From Acidobacteria subdivision 2 bacterium RH1 MAG20 (GTDB taxonomy: Bacteria > Acidobacteriota > Terriglobia > Terriglobales > Acidobacteriaceae), in NCBI GenBank assembly GCA_002197545.1, contig NFUO01000548.1, positions 57,641 to 121,640 on the forward strand: a DNA stretch of 64,000 nucleotides. Reading direction: 5' to 3'. Positions 53,461-62,849 of the stretch are shown piece by piece (position 1 is the first letter of the stretch; each line of letters begins with the position of its first letter). The notes beneath the pieces were generated by a model. It was not told where the DNA came from and searched no databases. It was given only the letters and a program-made list of their open reading frames with translations. The position numbers were made by a program, and so were the translations under genes.

Positions 53461-53573
53461 GCTTTAAGGTTTTATGGTCCATTATTGGACACAATAGGGC
53501 ATAAAACTCGACTTTGCGTTCGATTGTGTCTTCGGGCGTGCGATTATTGTAGGCGAATCCCCCTACCTGTTAT

Positions 53574-54446
53574 ATGCGCATTCCGCTTGTTTTAGTTTGC
53601 CTCTTCGCCATGACTATTCCGCCCGTCAAAGCCAATAACCACAGCAGGCATAGCGATATGACCTCAGCTCAATCTTCCGAAGTCCAATCACTAAAGACAG
53701 ATGCCCAATCTCTCCAAAAAGAAATTGATCAATTGAGAGGCGAACAAGACAAATGGAATACACGATATATGCGGCTCGGCATAGCTGCTGTATTCATTGG
53801 CGGATTGCTCGGCTTATTATCTTGGATATCCCAAAATCAATCATCTAGGATAGCTCTTCGTTCGAGACCCGTTGAAGATGCGCTCAGCGCAAAGAACCTA
53901 CGCCTCCGGCAATTGCAAGATAGCCAATACGGTTTGGACATAGCCAATGCACAAATCACTGCACAAAAGGCAAGTGAAGGCGCAGCCGCAGCGGTATTGG
54001 AGCAAACGAAGCTCACGGCGAAAAACTTAGAATTACAATCCAAAGTTGAGCTTGAGAGGACCGCGCGATTAGCCATTGAAGAAAAGATGCGTCCCCGAAC
54101 TATATCGTTAGAACAATCGTCCCTTATTGCGGAATATTTGAGTAAATTTTCAGGGCATTCTGTAGGGATGACTTGCTCAGTAGATGATGATGAGGCTTTT
54201 AGATATGCGAACGATCTTTCCAATGTTTTGAAAAAGTCTGGATGGTTCCTCGAACCCGAAGGGGTATCGAGAGCGATATTCTCAGGATCTCCACGTGGAT
54301 TGATTATCCTGGTTTCATCTGCAACGAATAAAGTTGGTCCCCTTTTGCAAAGAGCTTTGGCTACTGCGGGAATCGAAGTTTCTGAACAAATAAATCCGAA
54401 CATGAATCCCGCAACCGTAGCTCTAATAGTCGGTCATAAACCTTAA
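53574..54446 (+). CDS. AT-rich coiled-coil membrane protein of unknown family
   Basis: A 290-residue protein: signal-like start (RIPLVLVCLFAMTIPPVKA), a coiled-coil (SEVQSLKTDAQSLQKEIDQL), a transmembrane helix (LGIAAVFIGGLLGLLSWIS), a second helical region rich in Ala/Gln, and a C-terminal alpha/beta domain ending IVGHKP. The codon use is notably more A/T-rich than the flanking genes, which suggests recent acquisition. No family can be named. The C-terminal part could be a ligand- or DNA-end sensing domain, but this is not supported. Confidence 0.5.
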   Translation: MRIPLVLVCLFAMTIPPVKANNHSRHSDMTSAQSSEVQSLKTDAQSLQKEIDQLRGEQDKWNTRYMRLGIAAVFIGGLLGLLSWISQNQSSRIALRSRPVEDALSAKNLRLRQLQDSQYGLDIANAQITAQKASEGAAAAVLEQTKLTAKNLELQSKVELERTARLAIEEKMRPRTISLEQSSLIAEYLSKFSGHSVGMTCSVDDDEAFRYANDLSNVLKKSGWFLEPEGVSRAIFSGSPRGLIILVSSATNKVGPLLQRALATAGIEVSEQINPNMNPATVALIVGHKP

Positions 54447-54550
54447 CTCCAGAATAGACGGTAAGAATTTAGATAACGGTAGACCGATTTAATTCCTAGC
54501 AAAAGAGGGGTAGTGGGGTTAGGGTGGGTTCAATGAGAAAATAGGAGTTG

Positions 54551-56485
54551 ATGCTTCAACTTTCCTCTGCCGGTAAACGATTCGGTCCTAAACTGCTCTT
54601 TGAAGATGCCAACTGGCTGATTACGCCGGATGAGCGCACTGGCCTGGTGGGCGGCAACGGCACCGGCAAATCCACCCTGCTGAAGATTCTGGCTGGGGTG
54701 GAATCGCTCGACTATGGCGCGCTCACTCGCGTCAAAGGCATGACCCTGGGCTATCTTCCACAGGATGGCCTTGCGCTTCGCGGCAAGACTGTCTTTGCCG
54801 AGTGCCTTTCAGTCTTCGATCATCTTCATGCGCTTGAGGCGGAGTCCATTGCGCTGACACATACGCTCTCTGAAGCCGATCCTAAATCCAAAGAATATGC
54901 CGCTGCTGCTGAGCGCTACTCCGACATCGCCGATCATCTCCATGTGCATGACATCTACACGCTCGACTCGCAGGTAGGCGCGGTTCTTGGTGGGCTGGGG
55001 TTCACGAAGGAAGACTGGGAGCGCAAGACCGAGGAGTTCTCCGGTGGCTGGCAGATGCGGATTGCGCTGGCCAAGCTGCTGCTGCAGAAGCCGTCGCTGC
55101 TGCTGCTGGATGAGCCTACGAACCATCTCGATCTGGAGTCACGCAACTGGCTGGAGAACTATCTCCACGACTATCCCAACGCCTTTATCCTCATCTCGCA
55201 TGATCGCTACTTTCTGGACGTCACCGTCAACAAGACGGTTGAGATATGGAACAAGCGGATGCAGACCTACCACGGCAACTATGAGAAGTACATCGCTCAG
55301 AAGGAAGAGCGCCGTGTGCAGTTGATGTCCGCGTACAAAAACCAGCGTGATCGCATTGAAGCACTGGAAGCCTTCATCAACCGGTTTCGCGCGCAGGCCA
55401 CGAAGGCCAAGCAGGTGCAGTCGCGGATTAAGGAGTTGGAAAAGATCGAGCGGATCGAGGTACCAGAAGAGGAAGCGACCATCCACTTCACAATTCCGCA
55501 GCCTCCGGCTTCGGGGCGGACGGTGATTGAGGTCTCTCATCTGAGCAAGCACTACGAACCGAAGCATGTGCTGGAGGATGTGAGCTTTACGATCGACCGC
55601 GGCGACCGCATTGCGCTGGTGGGCGCGAATGGGGCGGGAAAATCGACGCTGATCCGGATGTTGGCCGGGCTGGAGCCTCCGACGAGCGGCGAGATCAAGC
55701 TGGGGCATAACGTGCTGGCCGACTATTTTGCGCAGGACCAGTACAAGGTTCTCGACCCAAATGCCAAGATGCTGGATGATATTGCCGGGATTGCGCCGAA
55801 GGTCCCGGTGGTGGAGCTGCGCAGCCTGCTGGGTTGTTTCATGTTTTCGGGGGAGGATGTTTTTAAGCCGCTGGGGGTGCTCTCGGGCGGCGAGCGGAAC
55901 CGCTATGCGATGGCGAAGATGCTAGTCTCGCCTGCGAATATGCTTCTGCTGGACGAGCCGACAAACCACCTCGATCTCCGCGCCAAGGACGTTCTGCTGG
56001 ATGCGATTCGCAACTTTACGGGCACGGTGCTCTTTGTGTCGCATGACCGTTACTTCATCGATGGGTTGGCCACGCGGGTGTTTGAAGTAGAGGACAAGCG
56101 GGTCCATATTTATCCGGGAAACTATGAGGATTACCTGTGGCGGAAGCAGGGTGGTCCGGAGAAGGTAATTGCTGCGATTACACAGGTGCCTGAGCCGGTG
56201 GCTGTGGTGGAGGCTCCGATTAAGGTCGAGGTGCAGTCGGCAGTGAAGCGACTGAATCCGATCAAGCTGAAGCAAATGGAGGACCGGCTTCACTTTGCCG
56301 AAAATGAGATTCCTCGGCTGGAGGAGGCGATTGCGGCGGCTGAGGAGAAGATGGGGGTGTTTACTTCGGCGGAGGAGTCGCAACGGACGGCGGCGGAGCT
56401 GGAACAGCTTCGGGGGGAGCGGGCTAAGGTGATGGCAGAGTGGGAAGAGCTGGCCCTTATGCTGGAAGAGCAGAGCCTGGTTTAG
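54551..56485 (+). CDS. ABC-F family ATPase
   Basis: A soluble twin-ATPase of 644 residues. Domain 1: VGGNGTGKSTLLKILAG, FSGGWQMRIALAKLLL, LLLLDEPTNHLD; domain 2: VGANGAGKSTLIRMLAG, LSGGERNRYAMAKML, LLLDEPTNHLDLR. The linker between them is the basic alpha-helical arm (FINRFRAQATKAKQV), and a C-terminal coiled coil follows, as in Uup. No membrane segments, so it acts on ribosomes or DNA-branch processing rather than transport. ATG 54551 is chosen over the TTG at 54548. Confidence 0.93.
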   Translation: MLQLSSAGKRFGPKLLFEDANWLITPDERTGLVGGNGTGKSTLLKILAGVESLDYGALTRVKGMTLGYLPQDGLALRGKTVFAECLSVFDHLHALEAESIALTHTLSEADPKSKEYAAAAERYSDIADHLHVHDIYTLDSQVGAVLGGLGFTKEDWERKTEEFSGGWQMRIALAKLLLQKPSLLLLDEPTNHLDLESRNWLENYLHDYPNAFILISHDRYFLDVTVNKTVEIWNKRMQTYHGNYEKYIAQKEERRVQLMSAYKNQRDRIEALEAFINRFRAQATKAKQVQSRIKELEKIERIEVPEEEATIHFTIPQPPASGRTVIEVSHLSKHYEPKHVLEDVSFTIDRGDRIALVGANGAGKSTLIRMLAGLEPPTSGEIKLGHNVLADYFAQDQYKVLDPNAKMLDDIAGIAPKVPVVELRSLLGCFMFSGEDVFKPLGVLSGGERNRYAMAKMLVSPANMLLLDEPTNHLDLRAKDVLLDAIRNFTGTVLFVSHDRYFIDGLATRVFEVEDKRVHIYPGNYEDYLWRKQGGPEKVIAAITQVPEPVAVVEAPIKVEVQSAVKRLNPIKLKQMEDRLHFAENEIPRLEEAIAAAEEKMGVFTSAEESQRTAAELEQLRGERAKVMAEWEELALMLEEQSLV

Positions 56486-57231
56486 CGACCGTCGGTGAGG
56501 CGGGCAGCGAGGCGCTCGGGAAGTCCAGCCATGAGGATTCGGCCTTGCGAAGCGGTGATGTCGTAGGGGACGCGGTGGAAGATGATTTCGGCGGCTTCTG
56601 AATTGTAGATGGCGAAGGCGGCGCGCCAGTCGCAGTCGCGGGGCTGGCCTACGGAGCCGGGGTTGATCAGATGGCGGGTGCCGGGTGGGATGGGCATGGT
56701 CCACGAATCGGCTTCGTTGCTGCACTGAAGTTGCGGACGTAGCTCGTGCCAGTCGTGGTTCTTTTGAGAGAATCCGCCCTGAATGTGGGTGTGGCCGAAG
56801 AAGGTGATAGCGGTGGGCATCTGCTGCAGCGGGGCCCAGGCGTCGCGCATATTGAGGATGTATTGGTCTTCGTTGAGGGGGGAACCGTGGGCACAGGTGA
56901 CGTCGGCTTCTTCGGGTTGAAGAGGCCCTTGGGGTAAGGCTTTGAGCCAGTTGAGGTTCTCGGGGCTGAGCTCGTCGTGGGTCCAATGGGCGGCGGCGCG
57001 GGCTACGGGGTTGAACCCGAGGGCGGAGGTGAGGCCGCAACAGACGCGGTCGTGGTTGCCGCGGACAGTGAGCTCGGCTTTTGGGCGAATCAGATCAATG
57101 ACCTGGTTGGGACTGGCCCCGTAGCCGACGATGTCGCCGAGGTTCCATAGGACGTCGAAGGGGACGGCGTCGAGGACGGCGGTCAGTGCTTCTAGGTTTG
57201 CGTGGATGTCGGAGAGGATGAGAGCGCGCAT
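56482..57231 (-). CDS. calcineurin-like metallophosphoesterase (YfcE/MJ0936-like)
   Basis: A 249-residue phosphoesterase with all metal motifs: LILSDIHANLEAL, NLGDIVGYG, VRGNHDRV, CAHGSPL and FFGHTHIQG. ATG 57231. It overlaps the ABC-F stop by a few bases, convergent. Such enzymes hydrolyse phosphodiesters; the substrate is not known. Confidence 0.9.
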   Translation of the reverse strand: MRALILSDIHANLEALTAVLDAVPFDVLWNLGDIVGYGASPNQVIDLIRPKAELTVRGNHDRVCCGLTSALGFNPVARAAAHWTHDELSPENLNWLKALPQGPLQPEEADVTCAHGSPLNEDQYILNMRDAWAPLQQMPTAITFFGHTHIQGGFSQKNHDWHELRPQLQCSNEADSWTMPIPPGTRHLINPGSVGQPRDCDWRAAFAIYNSEAAEIIFHRVPYDITASQGRILMAGLPERLAARLTDGR

Positions 57232-57305
57232 TTGCTGAAGGGAACCAGCTTTGTAGTTTAGCGCACTATTTTTGAAAGAGGAGGACTTGTTTGGTAAAGC
57301 ACTGA

Positions 57306-58151
57306 TTATAATATATTTACTGGAGATGCCAAAGGTCTGTCGCGGTTGGTTTGCATGGTGGGAGCAGCGGTGAGGAGACTGCGGGTGTAAGAGTGTTGAG
57401 GGTGGCGGAAGAGGGCCTGGGCGGAGGCCTGCTCGACGATCTCGCCGTGTTGCATGACGGCTACGCGGTCGGCGACCTGGGAGACGACGGCCAGATCGTG
57501 GGAGATGAAGAGCATGGCGAGATTATGGTTTAGTCGTAAACTATTTAGCAGGTCTAATATCTGCGCCTGAACGGTGACGTCGAGGGCGGTGGTTGGCTCG
57601 TCGGCGATGAGCAGGCGAGGGCGGTTGATAAGGGCCATGGCGATGAGGATGCGCTGGCGCTGGCCGCCGGAGAACTGGTGTGGGTAGCTTTGCAGGCGCT
57701 GTTCGGGGTCGGGGAGGCCGACTTCGTGCATGGAATCTAAGACTTTTAGTTTGATGGCGTTGCGGGAGAGTTCGGGGTGGTGGGCCTGGAGGGATTCGGC
57801 GATCTGGGCGCCGATGGACATGCAGGGGTTGAGGGCGGTCATGGGTTCTTGAAAGATCATGGAAATGCTGCGGCCACGGTGGCGGCGCATGGATTCTTCG
57901 GGTAGGGGAAGCAGGTCTTCTCCGGCAAAGGCAATACTTCCAGCGACTTGCGCGGAGGGAGCAAGGAGTCGGAGGATGGCGAGGGAGGTTGCGGATTTGC
58001 CTGAGCCGGACTCGCCGACCAGACCGAGGGTTTCTCCGGGATTGATATGAAAGGAGATAGCTTTGACGGCAGGGGGAACAGCTGCGTGGTGACCAAAGGT
58101 GATGGTGAGGGCCTTCACGTCGAGGAGTGGCGCGGGGTTCATGGATTGCAT
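57306..58151 (-). CDS. peptide-type ABC transporter ATPase (OppD/DppD-like), orphan
   Basis: A 281-residue ATPase with [19 protein letters not shown] (Walker A), [19 protein letters not shown] (Q-loop), [17 protein letters not shown] (signature) and [20 protein letters not shown] (Walker B). The OppD C-terminal extension (oligo_HPY) is mostly missing, ending soon after [15 protein letters not shown]. No permeases, binding protein or OppF partner are next to it. Confidence 0.85.
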   Translation of the reverse strand: MQSMNPAPLLDVKALTITFGHHAAVPPAVKAISFHINPGETLGLVGESGSGKSATSLAILRLLAPSAQVAGSIAFAGEDLLPLPEESMRRHRGRSISMIFQEPMTALNPCMSIGAQIAESLQAHHPELSRNAIKLKVLDSMHEVGLPDPEQRLQSYPHQFSGGQRQRILIAMALINRPRLLIADEPTTALDVTVQAQILDLLNSLRLNHNLAMLFISHDLAVVSQVADRVAVMQHGEIVEQASAQALFRHPQHSYTRSLLTAAPTMQTNRDRPLASPVNIL

Positions 58152-58300
58152 GGTAGCGAAGTCGACATGGTGAAATGATGGTACGTTGTGGCTTTTGTAT
58201 GGTAAAGCTGGTCTGTAAACTGCTGTGGAAATTGGTGCGGGGTGGGGATATGGTCAGGACTTTGGGTTGGGAGCGAACGTCTAACGGGGCGATGGGGCTT

Positions 58301-59764
58301 ATGAAGAATCTTTGGGGTGGCGTGGTGTTGGGGGGAGTGGTTCTGGCGGGGTCGTCTGCGTGGGGGCAGATGCACAAGGTCGCCAAGCCGCAGCAGGTGG
58401 TGCGGGCGGTGGGAGTGTATGAGTGGACCGGGGACATGGCCAAGCCTGCGGCCAGCCGCCTGATTCCGGTATCGGTTTATATCAATGGCAGTTTGCAGGA
58501 TGCCGGGGTTTATATGGCGCAGCCGGTGCCGTTCGCGTTGCTGTCGGGGAATGTGTATGAGCTGCAGAAGTCGGGCATTGCTGAGGGCCAGCTCGATCTG
58601 GTGTATGCGCGTCGTCTGCAAACGGCGGATGGGGACTACGACAATGGCTGGCTGGGGTATGGCAGCTTCAAGGCCCCGGCTGCGATGAAGAAGGCCCCGG
58701 CGCTGCGGGCATCGAAGACGCTGCCGGTGATTGTGGGCTCAAAGGATGATTCGCGGCCGCACTTTGGGAAGAGCGATGGGTCTGCGGCTCCTGCCGGCGG
58801 GACGAAGGATGGTGGGACAGCTTCCGGGACGCCATCGAAAACGGAAGCGGGGAGCGCGCCTGCGGGTGATCCTGACCGGCCTACGATGACGCGGCGGAAC
58901 CCAGATGCGGACAGCACTACGGCTAGTACGACGAATACTGCGAATACGGATGAGAATAATCCGGCTGATGATCCTGACCGGCCTACTTTGAAGCGGCGGA
59001 GTCCTGAAGAGGCGAAGAAGGCGAAGGTGGAAGCGGAGAGTTCGGGGACGGGGGCGGTGGAGTCTTTGAATAATGATCCGAACCGTCCGAACCTGCACTA
59101 CGGAAAACCGGCGAGCGCGATGACGGAGGCGGATTTGCCGAAGCTGGTAGGGACGCCGGTGGACCTGCACCAGATGGTTGCGGTGTCGGATGCGGTGGAC
59201 CGCGATCCGCATAACTTTGCGCGGCCCTGGGCGGATGCGGCGGAGCGGGCGGCGGTGTTGCAGAAGATGGAGGCAATGGCTCGGACGAAATTGGCGGAGT
59301 ATGGAGGCGCGGCTGCTCCGGCGGCTGCTCCGGTGGCTGCTGCAAAGAAGTCGACGGTTGGGGCTAAATCTCGACACAAAGCTGCTGCCAAGGTTGCTGC
59401 TACGCCGCCTGCGGTAGCTTTGCTGGATGAGCAGTTGGAGGGTTATACGCTGAGCTATGGGGGCGCTGCGACCTATATCTTTATGGCGCACACGGCGGGG
59501 ACTGGAGCGGCGTTGCGGTATGTGATGGTGGTGGCGCAGGCGGACGATCTGGGGGAGCTGAAGCCGGCGTTGCAGAGTGTGACGGATGCGGCGCATCTGG
59601 ACAGGACGCCGGAGATGAAGTTTGTCGATGTGGTCGATGCGGAAGCGAGCAACCGGGCGAGTCTGTTGTTTGAGCTGCGGTCGCAGAGCTCGCGGCAGTT
59701 TGTTTTGTACCGGGTGATTGCCGCGGAGGCGCAGTTGCTGTTTGCGAGTGGGACGGTGCAGTAA
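58301..59764 (+). CDS. secreted protein with DPxRPxxxR repeats
   Basis: Starts MKNLWGGVVLGGVVLAGSSAWG (signal peptide); ATGs at 58292, 58250 and 58175 are alternatives. A folded N-terminal ~120 residues, then a low-complexity linker with three repeats DPDRPTMTRRNPD, DPDRPTLKRRSPE and DPNRPNLHYGKP, then Ala/Lys-rich linkers and a C-terminal ~120-residue beta-rich domain. The repeat may bind cell-wall polymers; family unknown. Confidence 0.55.
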   Translation: MKNLWGGVVLGGVVLAGSSAWGQMHKVAKPQQVVRAVGVYEWTGDMAKPAASRLIPVSVYINGSLQDAGVYMAQPVPFALLSGNVYELQKSGIAEGQLDLVYARRLQTADGDYDNGWLGYGSFKAPAAMKKAPALRASKTLPVIVGSKDDSRPHFGKSDGSAAPAGGTKDGGTASGTPSKTEAGSAPAGDPDRPTMTRRNPDADSTTASTTNTANTDENNPADDPDRPTLKRRSPEEAKKAKVEAESSGTGAVESLNNDPNRPNLHYGKPASAMTEADLPKLVGTPVDLHQMVAVSDAVDRDPHNFARPWADAAERAAVLQKMEAMARTKLAEYGGAAAPAAAPVAAAKKSTVGAKSRHKAAAKVAATPPAVALLDEQLEGYTLSYGGAATYIFMAHTAGTGAALRYVMVVAQADDLGELKPALQSVTDAAHLDRTPEMKFVDVVDAEASNRASLLFELRSQSSRQFVLYRVIAAEAQLLFASGTVQ

Positions 59765-59818
59765 GGGCAAGTTGGCTCAGTGAGTGTCTGACGAAGCTGC
59801 ACCACTACGCGAAGAGAT

Positions 59819-62650
59819 TTATTGCGCGGAAGAGGTTGCGTTCAGCTCAGGGTTTTTACCTGCGCTGAGAAGATTGGCCATGATGCGGAAGGAGCCGGGT
59901 ACGCCATCAGGCATTTGCCGGAAGAAGGCGTATGCGGTGTAGATGTATGTTCCCTTGCCGTATCGCGCGTAGAGCAGGCCGCCCTTTTGCGGGACTTGAT
60001 TGGTATCGTCCATCGCGGTGGGAGCGGTGTACTTCGAGTCCCACTGGCGCATGAAGCCGTGACCGCGCTCTTCGACCCAGCCTTTGAAGTCGGCTTCGGT
60101 AATTTTGTTCGGCCAGGAGAGCAGGGGATCGTTCGCTGACAGGATCTGCACCTTGCTGTCTTCTTCAACGACCTTTTCGGGATCGGAAGAGAGAGCGAGC
60201 GGGTAGGGGCCATAGTTGTGGTCGAACTCCTGCGTTTGATATTGGACGATCATGGTGCCGCCGTTTTTTACGTAGTCGAGGAGGCGGTTGTTGAAGGCGC
60301 GCAGCTCGGGGCGCGCATAGGCGCGGATGCCGAGAACGATTGCGTCGTACTGCGCGAGATCGCCGGTGGCAATGTCCTGCGCGGAGAGAGAGGTGACGTG
60401 GACGCCGAGGTCTACGATCGACTGCGCGACGTCGTCGCCGGTGCCCATGATGTAGCCAATCTTCAGGCCTGGCGCGGCTTTTACATCGACGCCTGTGGTG
60501 CGATAAGTAGCAGGGCGATAGAACGGGTAGGGGCGCAGGCCGGGGTAGCCGATGGTCTTGAAGCCCTGGGTGAATTTCTCGCCGTTGTAGTCGGCGACCG
60601 CGGTGATAGTGTATGGCCTGGTCTGGATGGACTGCGGTTCGACGCGGAAGACGAGATTTTTTTCTTCGCCGTCGCGCATGGTTGAGAAGTCCACAACGGC
60701 GGGCGAGGACTTCCATCCGCTGGGCAGCTCGAGATGGACCTGGCCTTTGGCCGCGCCTTTGACGCTGCTGTGGAGCGTTACCTGCAACTCGAGCGCGCTG
60801 CTGGTAAGAGGAACAATGCCTGCCTGCGGCGATACCGTGAGAGAGATTGCAGGGGCGACGAGCAGCGGTTCGAGGACAGGGCCGATGCCGTTGATGTGGT
60901 CGACGGTCTGGACGACGCGGTCCAGCTTGATCTGGATGTTTTGATAGTCGATCGTGGCCATAGCTGAGAGTGGATAGGGCGAGGTGGAGAGGTTGAGATA
61001 ACGAGGGTCGTTGATGTCGTAGTAGGACTGTTCGAGATTGGGGCGGTTGAAGTATGGCTTGGTCAGTTGCGCCTGCTTCGGTACGACAACGTCGAAGGTC
61101 TCAGTGCTTGTGCCTCCGGCGGGAAGAGCGCCGGTGACGGGAGCCGTTGATGTAATCGACCAGGTGGGGTCGGCCTGTGGCTGGAGCTCTATTTTGCTGA
61201 TGGCGACTGGGATTGAGCTCTGGTCGGCTACGTGGACAGCTACGCTGAATGTCTGGCCTGGCACTACGGTCTGCGATGTCGTCTGTTGCATCGAGATGCT
61301 GCCGAAGGGGCCGGAGCGCTGCGGACCAGCGCCAGCCGTGACGTTTGCCATCAGGGTCAATCCGAGTGCCTGCTGAAGGGCAGTGTTGAACTCACGCTGC
61401 TTGACGGTGAGCTCGTGCGTCATGTTATAGCGCGCTTCGGCGGGGAGTTTACTGTGGGCTATTTCGCTGAGGAGAGCGTTGGTCTGGGCAAGGCCCTTCG
61501 CCAGCGCGGGAGCGATTTTTTCTGGAGCGGTTGCGTCGTATGATTTTTGGGCGCTCTCTACGGTTGCGTTGAGGGCGTTGAGCTTCTCGCGCCATGCGGC
61601 TTGCTCTGAGGCAGGAGCGTAGGTGGCGATGCCGGCAAGGGAGATATCGATGCCATCGAAGAAGGTAGCCTCGTGCGCGGAGACGGGGACGCGAGATGCG
61701 TAGAGGTGGTAGGCCGATGAGGCAGCCTCGGGCAGCGGCAGTGCGATGCCGCCGTTTTGCGACTTCTGCTGGTTGAGGCCCTTGCGCGCTATCTGAAAAT
61801 ACGAGAGACCGAACTGGGGGTTGTATGTGCCGGTTGGGATCTCTACATTCCTTTTGGGGATACCTTCGATCCATGTGTCGTCTGCATAGTTGCGGAAACG
61901 GACGGGGCCCCAGCCGCCGGTTGCGTAGTCGTAGATGCCTTTGTCGGTGACTCGCGCGAAGGGGAGACGACCGTAGACTTTGAGTGGGCTCCAGGGGAGC
62001 AGACCGGCTTTGATCTGATCGGGAAATACCTTTGGATCACCCGCTACTTTGTAGGCTTCCTGCGCCATGAGGCCGGAGACCTGGTGCTGGCCGTGGCCGT
62101 CGGAGATGTTTCCTACGAATACGGAGGAGACCACCAGCGGCCTGGTGATGCGGATTGCGCGCACTACATCGTAGAGGATGCGGTCGTGGCCCCAGGTCTT
62201 CAGCGCTTCGTCGATGGTTTTGGAGAAGCCGAAGTCGGCGACGCGCGTCCAGTATTGTTGCACGCCGTAGTAGTCGTCGGCGGCGAGGAGCTCCTGAGTG
62301 CGCATAGTGCCGAGCTCATCCCAGTAATTGGCGGTCATGACGTTCTGTCCGCCTTCGCCGCGATTCAGCGTGAGCAGGGTTGTGTCTACTCCCTGACCGC
62401 GGCTTTCATAGCTCAACACACCGCCGTCTTCGTCGTCCGGATGCGCGACTACCATGGTCATGCTGGCGCGAGTGTGCAATTTCTGCAGACTCTGCCAGAG
62501 GCCCGTCGAGCCGCTATCGATTGCTAGTGGCCGGGCGAGAGGCTGCTGCTGCGGCGCGGGCTGCGCGATGACTGATGCTCCATAGGCGAGAAGCGGTAGA
62601 AGCAGAAAATTCCGGGCGTGCCTGCGGAGGGCGGCGATTCTCGTTTGCAA
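59819..62650 (-). CDS. large secreted PIG-L-type deacetylase
   Basis: The start is best placed at TTG 62650: AGGAG lies five bases before it and it opens a signal peptide (ALRRHARNFLLLPLLAYGASVIA); ATG 62719 would add ~23 residues. Residues ~60-300 are the PIG-L LmbE domain: MVVAHPDDEDGGVLSYES and ISDGHGQHQVSG carry the zinc ligands. Two beta-rich domains and a C-terminal alpha/beta (ThuA/GATase-like) domain with IVLGIRAYARPELRAF follow. PIG-L enzymes deacetylate N-acetylglucosaminyl substrates, which agrees with the amino-sugar theme of the window. Confidence 0.85.
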   Translation of the reverse strand: MQTRIAALRRHARNFLLLPLLAYGASVIAQPAPQQQPLARPLAIDSGSTGLWQSLQKLHTRASMTMVVAHPDDEDGGVLSYESRGQGVDTTLLTLNRGEGGQNVMTANYWDELGTMRTQELLAADDYYGVQQYWTRVADFGFSKTIDEALKTWGHDRILYDVVRAIRITRPLVVSSVFVGNISDGHGQHQVSGLMAQEAYKVAGDPKVFPDQIKAGLLPWSPLKVYGRLPFARVTDKGIYDYATGGWGPVRFRNYADDTWIEGIPKRNVEIPTGTYNPQFGLSYFQIARKGLNQQKSQNGGIALPLPEAASSAYHLYASRVPVSAHEATFFDGIDISLAGIATYAPASEQAAWREKLNALNATVESAQKSYDATAPEKIAPALAKGLAQTNALLSEIAHSKLPAEARYNMTHELTVKQREFNTALQQALGLTLMANVTAGAGPQRSGPFGSISMQQTTSQTVVPGQTFSVAVHVADQSSIPVAISKIELQPQADPTWSITSTAPVTGALPAGGTSTETFDVVVPKQAQLTKPYFNRPNLEQSYYDINDPRYLNLSTSPYPLSAMATIDYQNIQIKLDRVVQTVDHINGIGPVLEPLLVAPAISLTVSPQAGIVPLTSSALELQVTLHSSVKGAAKGQVHLELPSGWKSSPAVVDFSTMRDGEEKNLVFRVEPQSIQTRPYTITAVADYNGEKFTQGFKTIGYPGLRPYPFYRPATYRTTGVDVKAAPGLKIGYIMGTGDDVAQSIVDLGVHVTSLSAQDIATGDLAQYDAIVLGIRAYARPELRAFNNRLLDYVKNGGTMIVQYQTQEFDHNYGPYPLALSSDPEKVVEEDSKVQILSANDPLLSWPNKITEADFKGWVEERGHGFMRQWDSKYTAPTAMDDTNQVPQKGGLLYARYGKGTYIYTAYAFFRQMPDGVPGSFRIMANLLSAGKNPELNATSSAQ

Positions 62651-62849
62651 AGGTTCTCCTGTACGACCTATGGACCCAGGATTTGCGCGGGTAACTAATG
62701 GATACCATTTAATCATCAAGTATGAAATTGTTATTTACGAAAAGCGCCGCGCCGACGAGGTCTGATTGCGGTAAGAGATAATCTCGAAGGTACACGAAGT
62801 TTAGATGCAGTGTGCGATGCGCTGATGCAGGCAGCTCAAGGGAGTTAGT

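Noticed and set aside
55922..57040. Arg/Pro-rich 372-codon minus-strand frame
   Set aside because: It spans the ends of two convergent genes and has random composition.
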